In this document: positions 53,522 through 62,778 of the stretch, piece by piece | Layout: each line of letters opens with the position of its first letter | How positions within the stretch are numbered: the first letter of the stretch is position 1 | From: Pectinatus cerevisiiphilus | Lineage (GTDB): Bacteria; Bacillota; Negativicutes; Selenomonadales; Selenomonadaceae | Length of the DNA stretch: 64,000 nucleotides | Direction: 5' to 3' | Assembly: GCF_004341685.1 (NCBI RefSeq) | Contig: NZ_SMAA01000010.1 | Coordinates: 1 to 64,000, forward strand | Program-made: the position numbers and the translations under genes | The notes under the pieces: model-generated | Seen by the model: the letters and a program-made list of their open reading frames with translations, nothing else | Databases searched by the model: none | What the model was told of the DNA's origin: nothing

Positions 53522-54868
53522 TCAGTGTCTGCTTTTTTTCACCCTATAGCCGGCATAAATACATAAAAGCCAAATTGGGCACAGGTATACAGCCAACCGA
53601 TAATCAGGCATGGCAGCCATTGTTATGCCAATTGAAAGGAAATATATTATTCCTGCGTAATTTAGTAGAGGAAATAAAGGCATTTTGTAAGATAACTTTT
53701 TTGCCTTTAAGCCTATTTTTTGTCGGAATTTTATCTGTGTATATAAAATCATTATCCAATTTATGAGCGCCGCTATTGTAGCGATGGACATTACGTAATT
53801 AAAAACTTCTTTAGGGGCAAGATATGTGATAATAACAACTATCCCTACAAATAGTGAAGAAAACAATACAGCTGCTCTTGGCACACCATCAGATGAGAGT
53901 TTCTTTAAAAACGCCGGCGCGTTGTTTTGTAAGGCAAGTCCATGCAGCATCCTGGCATTGCTGTATAAGCAGCTGTTGTAAGCTGAAAAAACACCTGTCA
54001 ATACTATTATGTTGAGTATTGAAGCAGCCGCAGGAAACCCAATCGCTGAAAAAATTTCTACAAACGGGCTGCCATTCATTCCTACCTTATCCCAAGGGTA
54101 TATGGTCACTAAGACAAACATTGAACCTACATAAAATATTAAGATACGGCCTATGATCAGGTTTATCGCCTTAGGGATGGTTTTTACTGGGTTTTCAGCC
54201 TCACCTGCTGTTATACCAATTAATTCAGTTCCACCAAAAGAAAAGGTAACGACAACAAAAGAGAGCATCATACCTGTTAGACCTTTAGGGAAAAAACCAC
54301 CGTTGTCGAAAAGATTTTTAAGTCCGATAGGAGCGTCAGCACCTACCCCAAAAAAGATCATCAAGATACCGAAAATTATCATAAGTAAGATGGCAACGAC
54401 TTTTACTATCGCACCCCAAAATTCGATTTCGCCAAATGAACGCACATTAACGAGGTTTATGATATTGACGATTACAAATAAAACTAAACCGGATACCCAC
54501 ATTGGCAGCGTAGGAAACCAATGCTGCATATAAATGCCTATTACTGAAACCTCTACCATCGATACAGCTACATAATTGAACCAGTAGTTCCAGCCTGATA
54601 GAAATCCGGGGAATTCACCCCAATAATCGTAAGCATAAGCACTAAAGGAACCAGATATAGGATTATCGACGGACATCTCGCCCAAAGCCCTGACGACAAA
54701 GTAAATGAATATACCGCCTATCAAATAGGACAGCATAACAGCGGGACCAACCATCTTAATCGTACTAGCTGAGCCGTAAAAAAGTCCTGTGCCGATAGCA
54801 CAGCCCAGCGCTATCATTTGAATATGGCGGTCTTTAAGACGGCGTTGTAATTTTTTATCTTCTTCCAA
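53522..54868 (-). CDS. APC-family amino acid permease (AAT group)
   Basis: 448 aa, about 12 helices. N-terminal KDRHIQMIALGCAIGTGLFYG is the APC helix-1 signature. FVVVTFSFGGTELIGITAGE and NPVKTIPKAIN follow near 215-245. Resembles AroP/GabP/ProY-type proton symporters; the substrate amino acid is not identifiable. The start is a TTG with only a weak ribosome site, so the true N-terminus could be a few residues different. Confidence 0.9.
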   Translation of the reverse strand: MEEDKKLQRRLKDRHIQMIALGCAIGTGLFYGSASTIKMVGPAVMLSYLIGGIFIYFVVRALGEMSVDNPISGSFSAYAYDYWGEFPGFLSGWNYWFNYVAVSMVEVSVIGIYMQHWFPTLPMWVSGLVLFVIVNIINLVNVRSFGEIEFWGAIVKVVAILLMIIFGILMIFFGVGADAPIGLKNLFDNGGFFPKGLTGMMLSFVVVTFSFGGTELIGITAGEAENPVKTIPKAINLIIGRILIFYVGSMFVLVTIYPWDKVGMNGSPFVEIFSAIGFPAAASILNIIVLTGVFSAYNSCLYSNARMLHGLALQNNAPAFLKKLSSDGVPRAAVLFSSLFVGIVVIITYLAPKEVFNYVMSIATIAALINWIMILYTQIKFRQKIGLKAKKLSYKMPLFPLLNYAGIIYFLSIGITMAAMPDYRLAVYLCPIWLLCIYAGYRVKKSRH

Positions 54869-54897
54869 AATAATTAATCCATTTCTTTAATATGTTT

Positions 54898-55815
54898 CTA
54901 TTTTTTTCCATTGTCGATAATCTGGTCATAAATAAAACCTTCACGCATCCCTGTATCACTATAAGTCAAACATTCAGCGCTAAAATGCTGGCAGATAGTA
55001 TTGATCAGTACTATTCCTGGTATTATTGTTTGTAATCTGTCTGGTGCGGTTTTCAACAGCATAATAATGTCTTTTTCCGTTGGTTGATTATCGCGTACAT
55101 AACGCTGTATCAGTTCAGAAAATTCTTTTACCTGCATGTGCATATTATCAGCAGGGCAGGCGAAGAGCTTATTGTATAGTAGCCGTAGGCTTTTAGCAGT
55201 GCCGCCTATACCACAAATATTAGCGGTTTTTATATTGGTAAAATCTTTTGCTGAATCCAAGAAAGAGTTTATTTCTTTTTTCATGTCGGTAATTTCATCA
55301 TTGCTAGGCAGAAAATCTTCCACATATTTCGTATGCAGCAAAAGCGCACCGAGCGGTATGCTGGTTTTTTTTATGATGGTTGAATTTTCGTAGTGAATAA
55401 TTTCGGTACTACCGCCGCCTACATCGATAATAATGCCTGTTTTTGAATCGATTTCCCGCATGACGCCGATAAAGTCAAACTTGGCTTCTTCTTCACCGGT
55501 TATAATCCGTATGGGAATATGTGTGCGCCGCTGTAATTCTTCGATAACTGCATTACTGTTTTTAGCATTGCGGATAGCAGCCGTGGTGAAGGCGGATACA
55601 TTTTCTATCTTGAAATCGTGTAGAAAATCCCGAAATTCATTTAAAATAGTACAGGTTTTATCTATTCCCTGTTGCTTGAGAATGCCGTTTTCCACATATG
55701 CGGCCAGTCCCAGCGTATGCTTTTTTTTCATGAGCATTTCTATTTTGCCGTAGTTTATATTGTATATAGCCATTCGTACTGTACTTGAGCCAATATCAAT
55801 TATTGCATAAAGCAT
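54898..55815 (-). CDS. Ppx/GppA-family phosphatase (exopolyphosphatase)
   Basis: 305 aa, the short form without a C-terminal HD domain. Actin-like fold with phosphate-1 motif AIIDIGSSTVRMAIY, TTAAIRNAKNS, ITGEEEAKFDFIGV, the second phosphate motif IIDVGGGSTEII and ICGIGGTAKSL. Hydrolyses polyphosphate and/or (p)ppGpp pentaphosphate. GGAGG precedes the ATG. Neighbouring polyphosphate kinase not seen. Confidence 0.9.
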   Translation of the reverse strand: MLYAIIDIGSSTVRMAIYNINYGKIEMLMKKKHTLGLAAYVENGILKQQGIDKTCTILNEFRDFLHDFKIENVSAFTTAAIRNAKNSNAVIEELQRRTHIPIRIITGEEEAKFDFIGVMREIDSKTGIIIDVGGGSTEIIHYENSTIIKKTSIPLGALLLHTKYVEDFLPSNDEITDMKKEINSFLDSAKDFTNIKTANICGIGGTAKSLRLLYNKLFACPADNMHMQVKEFSELIQRYVRDNQPTEKDIIMLLKTAPDRLQTIIPGIVLINTICQHFSAECLTYSDTGMREGFIYDQIIDNGKK

Positions 55816-55871
55816 CTACTTATTCCTCCAAATTCCCAATTGATGTGTAGTTATGACAAATTTACGATATC

Positions 55872-56630
55872 TTATTTAAATAAATCCCATACTTGTTTGC
55901 CAATAAGCAGCACGGTCATTAGGACAAAGAGCGGTTTGACATAGGAAGCACCATGTGACATAGCTGTCCGTGTTCCACAGTAAGCGCCCAATACCATAGC
56001 TAATCCCATGGGGATAGCATAATGAAAATAAATCTGGCCCAGATAGGCAAAAGTCACTACAGCAGCCAAATTGCTGGCGAAATTGAGAACTCTGGCATTT
56101 GCGGCAGAACCGACAAAATCAAACCCCATACATAAAAAAGCAAACATGAGAAATGATCCGGCTCCCGGGCCGAAGAAACCATCGTAAAAACCAATACCCA
56201 AAGCAAGGCCAATACCGCCTATAAGGATTTTAGGCGTTCTTCCTTTATATACTGCTGCTTGTCCCCAATTTTTTCTACATAAAGTATAAATAGTAATAAG
56301 CACAAGCAATACGACTACAAGGGGCCGTAAAAAATCGGCAGGTATCCGGTGCACAACAATTACGCCTACAAATGAGCCTATTAGCGATAACGGAAATAAA
56401 TATTTGACAAGATTAATGTCTACCTTTTTATTTCGTATAAAAGTAAATGAACTGGTAAAAGATCCCATGACCGAAGCCATCTTGTTGGTTGCTAAGGCCG
56501 CTACAGGATTAATACCGGTAAAAAGAATAACTGGCAGCGAGATTATTCCACCTCCACCAGCTATGGAATCAACAAAGCCAGAAATAAATCCGCCGCAAAT
56601 TAAAAAAAGTATGGTAAAAATATCATCCAA
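55872..56630 (-). CDS. TauE/SafE (TSUP) family membrane permease
   Basis: 252 aa, seven to eight helices arranged as an inverted repeat. First half SGFVDSIAGGGGIISLPVIL, second half GFYDGFFGPGAGSFLMFAF: the twin GGG/GxGxG motifs of sulfite/sulfoacetate/anion exporters. TTG start, with GGAGG about 11 bases upstream. Exports or imports an organosulfonate or anion; which one is not evident. Confidence 0.88.
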   Translation of the reverse strand: MDDIFTILFLICGGFISGFVDSIAGGGGIISLPVILFTGINPVAALATNKMASVMGSFTSSFTFIRNKKVDINLVKYLFPLSLIGSFVGVIVVHRIPADFLRPLVVVLLVLITIYTLCRKNWGQAAVYKGRTPKILIGGIGLALGIGFYDGFFGPGAGSFLMFAFLCMGFDFVGSAANARVLNFASNLAAVVTFAYLGQIYFHYAIPMGLAMVLGAYCGTRTAMSHGASYVKPLFVLMTVLLIGKQVWDLFK

Positions 56631-56823
56631 AAAATATAGGCCTCCAATATTATCTTTTTAAAATAAAAATACATCCTTTGTATATTGTAATCAAGCCTCT
56701 TTAAAAATAAAAGTGTTTTATTAAAAAAATATTAAATCGCTTTATTAATAATGATTTTTTAAGTAAATAAACACCTTTTTTTAGATGAAAAGCTTTATTT
56801 ATATATTTTTTTTTAAAATGCAT

Positions 56824-56852
56824 TTGACAAATCGCTTTATTTTCTGTATACT
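56824..56852 (+). promoter_or_regulatory. promoter of tRNA-Pro
   Basis: TTGACA (56824-56829), 17-bp spacer, TATACT (56847-56852), ending 10 bp before the tRNA. The remaining 56631-56823 is AT-rich with no other feature. Confidence 0.85.
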
Positions 56853-56862
56853 ATTTAACGTT

Positions 56863-56939
56863 CGGGGCATGGCTCAGTTTGGTAGAGCACCTGGCTTGGG
56901 ACCAGGGGGTCGCAGGTTCGAATCCTGCTGCTCCGACCA
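56863..56939 (+). tRNA. tRNA-Pro (anticodon TGG), CCA encoded
   Basis: 77 nt. Acceptor CGGGGCA/TGCTCCG, anticodon arm CCTGG-CTTGGGA-CCAGG (anticodon TGG), T-arm CAGG-TTCGAAT-CCTG, genomic ACCA end. Confidence 0.95.
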
Positions 56940-56951
56940 ATTAAAAAAATA

Positions 56952-57013
56952 AGCTGTCTTTTGTGACAGCATTTCTTTTTACCCTCTTATCTGTTAGATA
57001 AGAGGGTTTTTCT
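56952..57013 (+). terminator. tandem terminators after tRNA-Pro
   Basis: First hairpin GCTGTC/GACAGC (56953-56958 and 56965-56970) with a U-rich tail. Second hairpin CCCTCTTATC/GATAAGAGGG (56982-56991 and 56997-57006) followed by TTTTT. Confidence 0.85.
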
Positions 57014-57017
57014 TATT

Positions 57018-57806
57018 TTATTTAAGATTGTCTAACAACATCTCAGCAACGCTGCCATATATCTTGTTGGCACATTGCTTCACCTCTGCACAGGCAGAAG
57101 TGATTGTAAAACCTTCAAATCCTTTTATCATAGGTAAATCGTTCAAACCGTCGCCAATGGTTAAGACTTCATTGTCCGCCCATTTATTAGCTTGTAAGAT
57201 GCTATTTAAACCAGCCGCTTTATTTACATCGGTCCTGACTATGTCAATCGCTTGGACATTACGGTAAGCAGTAACACCAAGTTGTAAATTATTTATTTCG
57301 TTGACAGCGGCTGCCGCTGTTTCTTCATCTTCATATTGCAAACTGATTTGGCAGATCCCCTTTAGGCATTGTGCAGTGAAAAAATCAATCTGCGTGAAGG
57401 CTATTGGTTTGGCAAGCGTTCTAAACCATGAGGTTTCTGACTGCACACAGATATACGCTGCGTAGGCTGTAAGGCAGGCAATGTGACAGCTATGCTGTAA
57501 AATTGGCAGAGAAATCACTTTCCTGCTAATGGTATTATCTATAGCGCTTTGTGATATTAAACCACCAGTTTTATCATATATTGCCGCGCCTGTAAGACAA
57601 ACCGCGAAATCATAATGCAGCGGGCTGTCCTTTACACCATGTAACAGCATCTGATAACTTCTGCCCGTAACGATACCAAAATGGTGACCTGCCGCGTGCC
57701 ATGTGTCAACAGCAGCCATATCTGTTTGGGCGATACCGTTTTTATCTGGAAAATGTTCTTTGGGGAAAAATAAAGTACGGTCAAAATCACTTGCTGCAAT
57801 TTTCAT
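57018..57806 (-). CDS. HAD-superfamily Cof-type phosphatase
   Basis: 262 aa: motif I SDFDRTLFF (Asp7 and Asp9), GIVTGRS for motif II, a C2-type cap domain (~85-190) and motif III/IV LTIGDGLNDLPMI. Cof-like phosphatases act on sugar or nucleotide phosphates. The gene starts 9 bp after the lysA stop, so it belongs to the lysA transcript. It ends just before the tRNA-Pro terminators. Confidence 0.88.
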   Translation of the reverse strand: MKIAASDFDRTLFFPKEHFPDKNGIAQTDMAAVDTWHAAGHHFGIVTGRSYQMLLHGVKDSPLHYDFAVCLTGAAIYDKTGGLISQSAIDNTISRKVISLPILQHSCHIACLTAYAAYICVQSETSWFRTLAKPIAFTQIDFFTAQCLKGICQISLQYEDEETAAAAVNEINNLQLGVTAYRNVQAIDIVRTDVNKAAGLNSILQANKWADNEVLTIGDGLNDLPMIKGFEGFTITSACAEVKQCANKIYGSVAEMLLDNLK

Positions 57807-57815
57807 TTTATGCCT

Positions 57816-59075
57816 CTAAATTATGCTTCCTTTAAAACCCCTGAGTGTAGCGAAATAATCATCAATCGTTTCCGCTCTGCGTATAAGTTCGACGGAGCCG
57901 TCTTCTTTTAGTAAAAGTTCCGCACTGCGCAGCTTTCCGTTATAATTGAAACCCATTGAATGCCCATGTGCGCCCGTATCGAAGATTATTACTCTATCAC
58001 CAATAGCAATTTTCGGCAATTTCCGGTCAACCGCAAATTTATCACAGTTTTCGCATAGGGAGCCCGTCACGTCATAGGTATATGTAGATGGTTCATTTTC
58101 TTTTCCGGCGATGACAAGGTGATGATATGCCCCGTACATTCCTGGACGCATCAAATTGGCCATTGAGGCATCAAGTCCAATATAGTCTTTATAGGTCTTT
58201 TTTTCATGTAATACAGTGGCTACTAGATAACCGTATGGGCCTGTTATCGCCCTGCCGGATTCAAAAGCTATTTCTGTCTTGTTAAGGCCTGCCGGTAACA
58301 TGATTTTTTCATAAAGTTTTTTAATATTTGCACTGATTGCTTCTAAATTAACTTCGTTTTCCTCTGGTCTGTATGGAATACCGATACCGCCGCCTAAATT
58401 TATAAATTCCATAGCGATACCCAATTTTTCTTTTAGTTCTACGGCTAATTTGAACATCATTTCCGCTGTGGTGGAAAATGCATTTTCATGGAGCTCATTT
58501 GATATGACCATAGTATGTAAACCGAAACGTTTGATCCCTTTTTCCTTCATAATTGCATAAGCTGCAAACATTTGTTCACGTGTCAAACCATATTTTGCTT
58601 CTTCTGGTTTGCCGATTATGTCATTGCCTTCTATTACCGAACCGGGATTGTAACGAAACGAAATCACCTTAGGCAATCCGGCATTTGCTTCCAAGTAATC
58701 TATGTGGGAAATGTCATCCAGATTTATTATTGCGCCTAGTTCGATAGCTTTTTGAAATTCATCTGCTGGGGTGTCGTTTGAAGTCAGCATAATTTTTTCA
58801 CCAGTTATACCTGTCTTCGCCGCAAGAATAAGTTCAGGCAGGGAACTACAGTCAGCTCCGGCACCTTCTGATTTTAATATTTGCAGTAAGCGCGGATTGG
58901 GTGCTGCCTTTACAGCGTAATATTCACGAAAACCAGGAGCCCAGGCAAAAGCTTTAAACAATCGTTTCATGTTGGCACGGATAGCCTTTTCATCATAAAT
59001 ATGGAAAGGTGTAGGATATTTTTCAATAATTTTTTCAAGTTCATCAGCCTGCAACGGAAAAATTTTCTTTGACAT
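57816..59075 (-). CDS. lysA: PLP-dependent diaminopimelate decarboxylase family protein
   Basis: 419 aa from the ATG at 59075 with GGAGG upstream. Fold III decarboxylase: PLP-lysine in YYAVKAAPNPRLL, GADCSSLPELILA, glycine-rich GGGIGIPYRPEE, ESGRAITGPYG, and the CENCDKFAVDR catalytic-Cys region near the C-terminus. Converts meso-diaminopimelate to lysine in the usual family role. Related ornithine/carboxynorspermidine decarboxylases share the fold, so some doubt on substrate remains. The leader has mutually exclusive pairings around the ribosome site. Co-transcribed with a HAD phosphatase. Confidence 0.82.
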   Translation of the reverse strand: MSKKIFPLQADELEKIIEKYPTPFHIYDEKAIRANMKRLFKAFAWAPGFREYYAVKAAPNPRLLQILKSEGAGADCSSLPELILAAKTGITGEKIMLTSNDTPADEFQKAIELGAIINLDDISHIDYLEANAGLPKVISFRYNPGSVIEGNDIIGKPEEAKYGLTREQMFAAYAIMKEKGIKRFGLHTMVISNELHENAFSTTAEMMFKLAVELKEKLGIAMEFINLGGGIGIPYRPEENEVNLEAISANIKKLYEKIMLPAGLNKTEIAFESGRAITGPYGYLVATVLHEKKTYKDYIGLDASMANLMRPGMYGAYHHLVIAGKENEPSTYTYDVTGSLCENCDKFAVDRKLPKIAIGDRVIIFDTGAHGHSMGFNYNGKLRSAELLLKEDGSVELIRRAETIDDYFATLRGFKGSII

Positions 59076-59082
59076 TAAACTA

Positions 59083-59195
59083 TTCCTCCAATTAATCAAT
59101 CTCCGATGATGAAGTTCCTGATTCAGGAGGAACCTATCGCAGCCGGGATTTAAAATCATCAGCTATAGCGCCAAACAACAGTATAACCAATATGT
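59083..59195 (-). promoter_or_regulatory. structured lysA leader with anti-ribosome-site sequence
   Basis: Minus strand: UUCCUCC (59126-59132 on the plus map) is exactly complementary to the ribosome site GGAGGAA (59083-59089). It can instead form an 8-bp hairpin with AGGAACUU (59112-59119). A longer-range GATGAT/ATCATC pairing surrounds it. This is the layout of a translational switch. It does not match the lysine riboswitch or a T-box that I know. Confidence 0.5.
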
Positions 59196-59200
59196 GGATA

Positions 59201-59230
59201 ATTATACCATTGTATAAAAAAATATGTCAA
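59201..59230 (-). promoter_or_regulatory. lysA promoter
   Basis: Minus strand TTGACA (59225-59230), 18-bp spacer, TATAAT (59201-59206), start near 59195. Confidence 0.8.
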
Positions 59231-59318
59231 TTCCGAACAATGTTATCTTGTAAATATAGAAAGTGGCCAATAAACTGTACACTCGTTGAATTATGGGGTA
59301 AACCACATGATTTTTCAT

Positions 59319-59351
59319 ATAAAAAGCAGCAGGACAAAGTCTCTGCTGCTT
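59319..59351 (-). terminator. terminator of the L-fucose operon
   Basis: Perfect 9-bp stem AAGCAGCAG/CTGCTGCTT (59324-59332 and 59343-59351) with a U run on the minus strand, about 80 bp after the permease stop. Confidence 0.85.
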
Positions 59352-59432
59352 GAACCGCTTTTATTGATAATAAATATTAACAGTAAACGAATTTATTAAA
59401 AAAAATTACTGTAATTTGGAGAGGAATATTTA

Positions 59433-60755
59433 TTATATAGTGCCTAGCTTGCGGTCTTCCTGAATTTCGGTATAAAAGAACCAGGCTATAACTGCAAAAC
59501 AAATTAAAGGGATTATGAAAGCTATATGCATAATACCCGTTATATCGATGGCTAAGCCTAAAATTGCAGGGAATATAGCGCCACCGATTATAGACATAAC
59601 CATCGCTGCGGCGGCAGCTTCACGATAAGATGGGGCAACGTTTTGCAGAGATTTTGCATAAATGGTTGGATAACCAGGCCCCATGCACGCACTAGATAAA
59701 ACCACTGCATACATTACAGAAAAGTTGGGAATAAATACAACATATGCTAAACATAAACAACCGCATAATGAATACCACCATAAAACCTTGCTTGATGATA
59801 TTTTACTTAACAATGCACTGGCTAATATTCTGCCCACGAAAAATATAATAAAACTTGCTATCATATAATTTGCTGCTGTACGTTCGTTAATAGAAGCATC
59901 CATTGATAAGGCTAATCTGATAGTAAAGGACCATATTGCCGTTTGCATACCATTATAAAGAAACATGGCTAAAAGACCACGTCTGAATCTTTTTACACTG
60001 AACATGTACTTTATTGTATTTAGTGAAAATAATTTTACTGGTTTTTCTTCGCTATTGTTATTTGCATTTATGATTGGTTTACATTTTGGAAATTTAACGA
60101 ATACGAATAATAAAAATAATACTAATAAAATGCATACAATAATTTTATATGGAGTCAACGTGTATTGTAACATGTCCAATCGAAAAGCATGTATCTGCTC
60201 TGTTGACATTTGCGCCATTTTAGTAGAAAGACTATCACCTTCTTGGAAAATAAGATATTTTCCCAACAGTATTCCGCAAATATTGCCAATAGGTGTAAAT
60301 GTCTGGCTTAAATTAATTCGAAAAGTTGAATATTTTTCTGGACCAAGCAACGTGCTATAAGTGTTAGCTGATGTTTCCAGAAAGCTTAGTCCAAGAGCAA
60401 TAGCAAATATTGCTACTAAAAACATGTTATACGTAGCCATATGCGAAGCAGGGAAAAATAAAATACAGCCAATAATATAAAAGATTAATCCTGCTAAAAT
60501 TGCAGATACGTATGATTTTTTCTTCATTAGCATTGCCGCAGGAATTGCCATGATAAAATATCCACCGAAAAATGCACTTTGCACTAATGCACTAGCGAAG
60601 TTGCTTAGCTCAAAAACACTTTTAAATTGCGTTATCAATACATCATTTAATGCATTTGCAATACTCCATAAGGGAAATAGCATCGTCATTAAAATAAATT
60701 GCATAATAGGAGTACTGGTTAAATAACCATTAGATAATTGTTTCCATTTTGCCAT
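59433..60755 (-). CDS. fucP: FucP-like L-fucose:H+ symporter (MFS)
   Basis: 440 aa, 12 helices, FGHS subfamily of the major facilitator superfamily. QSAFFGGYFIMAIPAAMLMKK near residue 60 and LSFLETSANTYSTLLGPE near 125 are characteristic of FucP (Glu in the ETSAN motif is the proton/sugar residue). Third gene after a lactonase and an aldo-keto reductase, so the operon imports and oxidises a deoxy-sugar, most likely L-fucose. GGA-type ribosome site. Confidence 0.88.
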   Translation of the reverse strand: MAKWKQLSNGYLTSTPIMQFILMTMLFPLWSIANALNDVLITQFKSVFELSNFASALVQSAFFGGYFIMAIPAAMLMKKKSYVSAILAGLIFYIIGCILFFPASHMATYNMFLVAIFAIALGLSFLETSANTYSTLLGPEKYSTFRINLSQTFTPIGNICGILLGKYLIFQEGDSLSTKMAQMSTEQIHAFRLDMLQYTLTPYKIIVCILLVLFLLFVFVKFPKCKPIINANNNSEEKPVKLFSLNTIKYMFSVKRFRRGLLAMFLYNGMQTAIWSFTIRLALSMDASINERTAANYMIASFIIFFVGRILASALLSKISSSKVLWWYSLCGCLCLAYVVFIPNFSVMYAVVLSSACMGPGYPTIYAKSLQNVAPSYREAAAAAMVMSIIGGAIFPAILGLAIDITGIMHIAFIIPLICFAVIAWFFYTEIQEDRKLGTI

Positions 60756-60838
60756 TGTTTTAACGTCCTTTCATTACGTACTATTTACGACGTTTTGAAA
60801 ATTTATTCAATATAAAATGAATTTGGTAAATTATTTTA

Positions 60839-61831
60839 TTAATATATATCAATAGCTGCTAAATCTTGCCAAAGTTCATCGGGAATATCCCATTGAGCCC
60901 ATTCATAATTCTTTTTTACCTGTGAAGTAGACGTTACACCGCAAACAACAGAAACAACGTTTTTATTTCTAAGTGGAAATTGCAAGGCAGCCGCTCCAAT
61001 AGGAACGCCGTGATTATCACAGATTTTAGAGATTTCTTGAATCCTTTTAAAGACTTGGGGAGTAATTTTCCCATATTCATAATGACCTTCTGTAATGCTT
61101 TTTTTCACCAATGCTCCAGATGCAAATACTGCTGCCGCTGCAACAGAAACATTATATTTTGCACACTTTGCAAAAAATTCCTCTTTCCGTGGTTCGAGTA
61201 AGTTGTAGCGTTGTGCCAACAATACTATATCCAAATTGGCATAATCCATTGCTTCTAACATAATTTCTGTTTCATTAGCACCTATTCCATAGGCTTTTAT
61301 TTGTCCGTTTTTCTTGAGTTCTTCTAAGGCTTTAAAACCAGATTCACATAATGTTTTAAAATATTTTCTTTCTTCTGGTGTTGCACCATGTGCATATTTA
61401 CCAATATCATGTACATATAATATATCAATGCGGCGAGTTCCCAAACGACGTATTGAATCTTCATAAGAACGCATTATGCCGTCGTATGAATAATCATAAA
61501 CACGATTAAAAGGATTTTCGTCATAAAATTCATTACCGTTTTGTAGACCGTCTTCAGTACGAGGCATTAAAAGACGACCGACCTTTGTGGATAAAATAAA
61601 ATCGTTTCTTTTGAGATTACGTAGAGCGAGTCCCAATCTGAGTTCTGCTAAACTACTGCCATAATGCGGAGCAACATCAAAGGAACGCCAACCCATTTTT
61701 ATGGCTTCTTCTACGACATTTATGGCTTCCGTATTGGACAGCCGATGATATAAATTACCTATACCAGAGCAGCCAAGTGTTAATGATGGAATATTAGTCC
61801 CAGTGCTTTTGATTATGTTTGTTTTTATCAT
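60839..61831 (-). CDS. aldo/keto reductase, probable L-fucose (D-threo-aldose) dehydrogenase
   Basis: 330 aa from the ATG at 61831 with GGAGG upstream. AKR TIM-barrel with the catalytic tetrad visible: Asp and Tyr in FDVAPHYGSS, Lys in LSTKVGR, His in ILYVHDIG; C-terminal cofactor loop VVCGVTSTSQVKKN. Resembles D-threo-aldose 1-dehydrogenase, which oxidises L-fucose to fuconolactone. The neighbouring lactonase and FucP permease agree with this. Confidence 0.85.
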   Translation of the reverse strand: MIKTNIIKSTGTNIPSLTLGCSGIGNLYHRLSNTEAINVVEEAIKMGWRSFDVAPHYGSSLAELRLGLALRNLKRNDFILSTKVGRLLMPRTEDGLQNGNEFYDENPFNRVYDYSYDGIMRSYEDSIRRLGTRRIDILYVHDIGKYAHGATPEERKYFKTLCESGFKALEELKKNGQIKAYGIGANETEIMLEAMDYANLDIVLLAQRYNLLEPRKEEFFAKCAKYNVSVAAAAVFASGALVKKSITEGHYEYGKITPQVFKRIQEISKICDNHGVPIGAAALQFPLRNKNVVSVVCGVTSTSQVKKNYEWAQWDIPDELWQDLAAIDIY

Positions 61832-61920
61832 GGAATATTTCCTCCAATTTTTATGCATATCATATCTCATAAATAAATTTTTGTTATATCTGTTATAATT
61901 GTAATGTATAGATAAATTTC

Positions 61921-62778
61921 TTAATAAAGATGGTAGACTTTTATCGCGTTTTCGAAAAAAAGTTTATCAGGATTTACTTCTTGATGCCTAGATAACCAGT
62001 TGTGCAAAATATTAACTACTTGTGAATATTTTGCAGCTGTTAAAGAAACAGGCCAATCGGAGCCAAACATGATTCTATTTTCACCAAAGAATTTATAAAT
62101 AGTATCTATATATGGGTCAAAATCAGCTTGCTGCCAATTATGCCAGTCGGCTTCTGTGACCATACCGGATATTTTACAGTATATTTTGTCGGAAACAGCA
62201 GCTAATTTTTTTATGTTTTTCTGCCATAAAGAAATGTCATGTTTTTTAATAGCAGGTTTTGCGATATGTTCTAGTACGAATGTAACATCAGGGCATTTTT
62301 CAACTAAGCGGATAGCATAGGGAAGCTGATCAGTGGTTACAAGTAACTCATAAACAAGATTATTTCTACCGACCGTACGACACCCAGCTATAAAATTTGG
62401 TTCTAGTAAGTGATTGCCAGGTAATCCTTGTGACATAAAACGTATGCCCTTTAAAAATGTTCCTTTGCTTTTTAAATTATCTATAGACATCTGGACAATT
62501 TCAGGACCTTTGCTTATATCACACCAACCGATAACACCTTTTATTAATTCTTCTTTTTGCGCCAATGCCAATAATTTTTCCGATTCTTCTGTTACAGCGA
62601 TAGCTTGCACTAATATAGAACCAGAAATATCATTAGCAGCTAATACTTTTTGTAAATCTTGAAAACCAAAATCTCTTCTTAGACAATCCATACCTTCTTT
62701 TATCCAGGAAAAATTATCATTATTCTCAAACTTCCATAGATGATTATGCGTGTCAATTATTTTTTGAACTACAGCCAC
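61921..62778 (-). CDS. amidohydrolase, probable L-fucono-1,5-lactonase
   Basis: 285 aa from a GTG with GAGGTG upstream. Amidohydrolase barrel: IDTHNHLWKF (metal His pair), LKGIRFMSQG, FVLEHIAKP, MFGSDWPVS (catalytic Asp). Family members hydrolyse L-fuconolactone or L-rhamnonolactone. First gene of the lactonase-dehydrogenase-permease operon. The later enzymes (fuconate dehydratase, KDF dehydrogenase and hydrolase or aldolase) are not in the window. Confidence 0.85.
   Translation of the reverse strand: MAVVQKIIDTHNHLWKFENNDNFSWIKEGMDCLRRDFGFQDLQKVLAANDISGSILVQAIAVTEESEKLLALAQKEELIKGVIGWCDISKGPEIVQMSIDNLKSKGTFLKGIRFMSQGLPGNHLLEPNFIAGCRTVGRNNLVYELLVTTDQLPYAIRLVEKCPDVTFVLEHIAKPAIKKHDISLWQKNIKKLAAVSDKIYCKISGMVTEADWHNWQQADFDPYIDTIYKFFGENRIMFGSDWPVSLTAAKYSQVVNILHNWLSRHQEVNPDKLFFENAIKVYHLY

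Noticed and set aside
57816-59230. Lysine riboswitch (L-box) or T-box upstream of lysA
   Set aside because: The leader is only about 120 nt and lacks the conserved lysine-box blocks and the T-box sequence; described instead as an unclassified leader.
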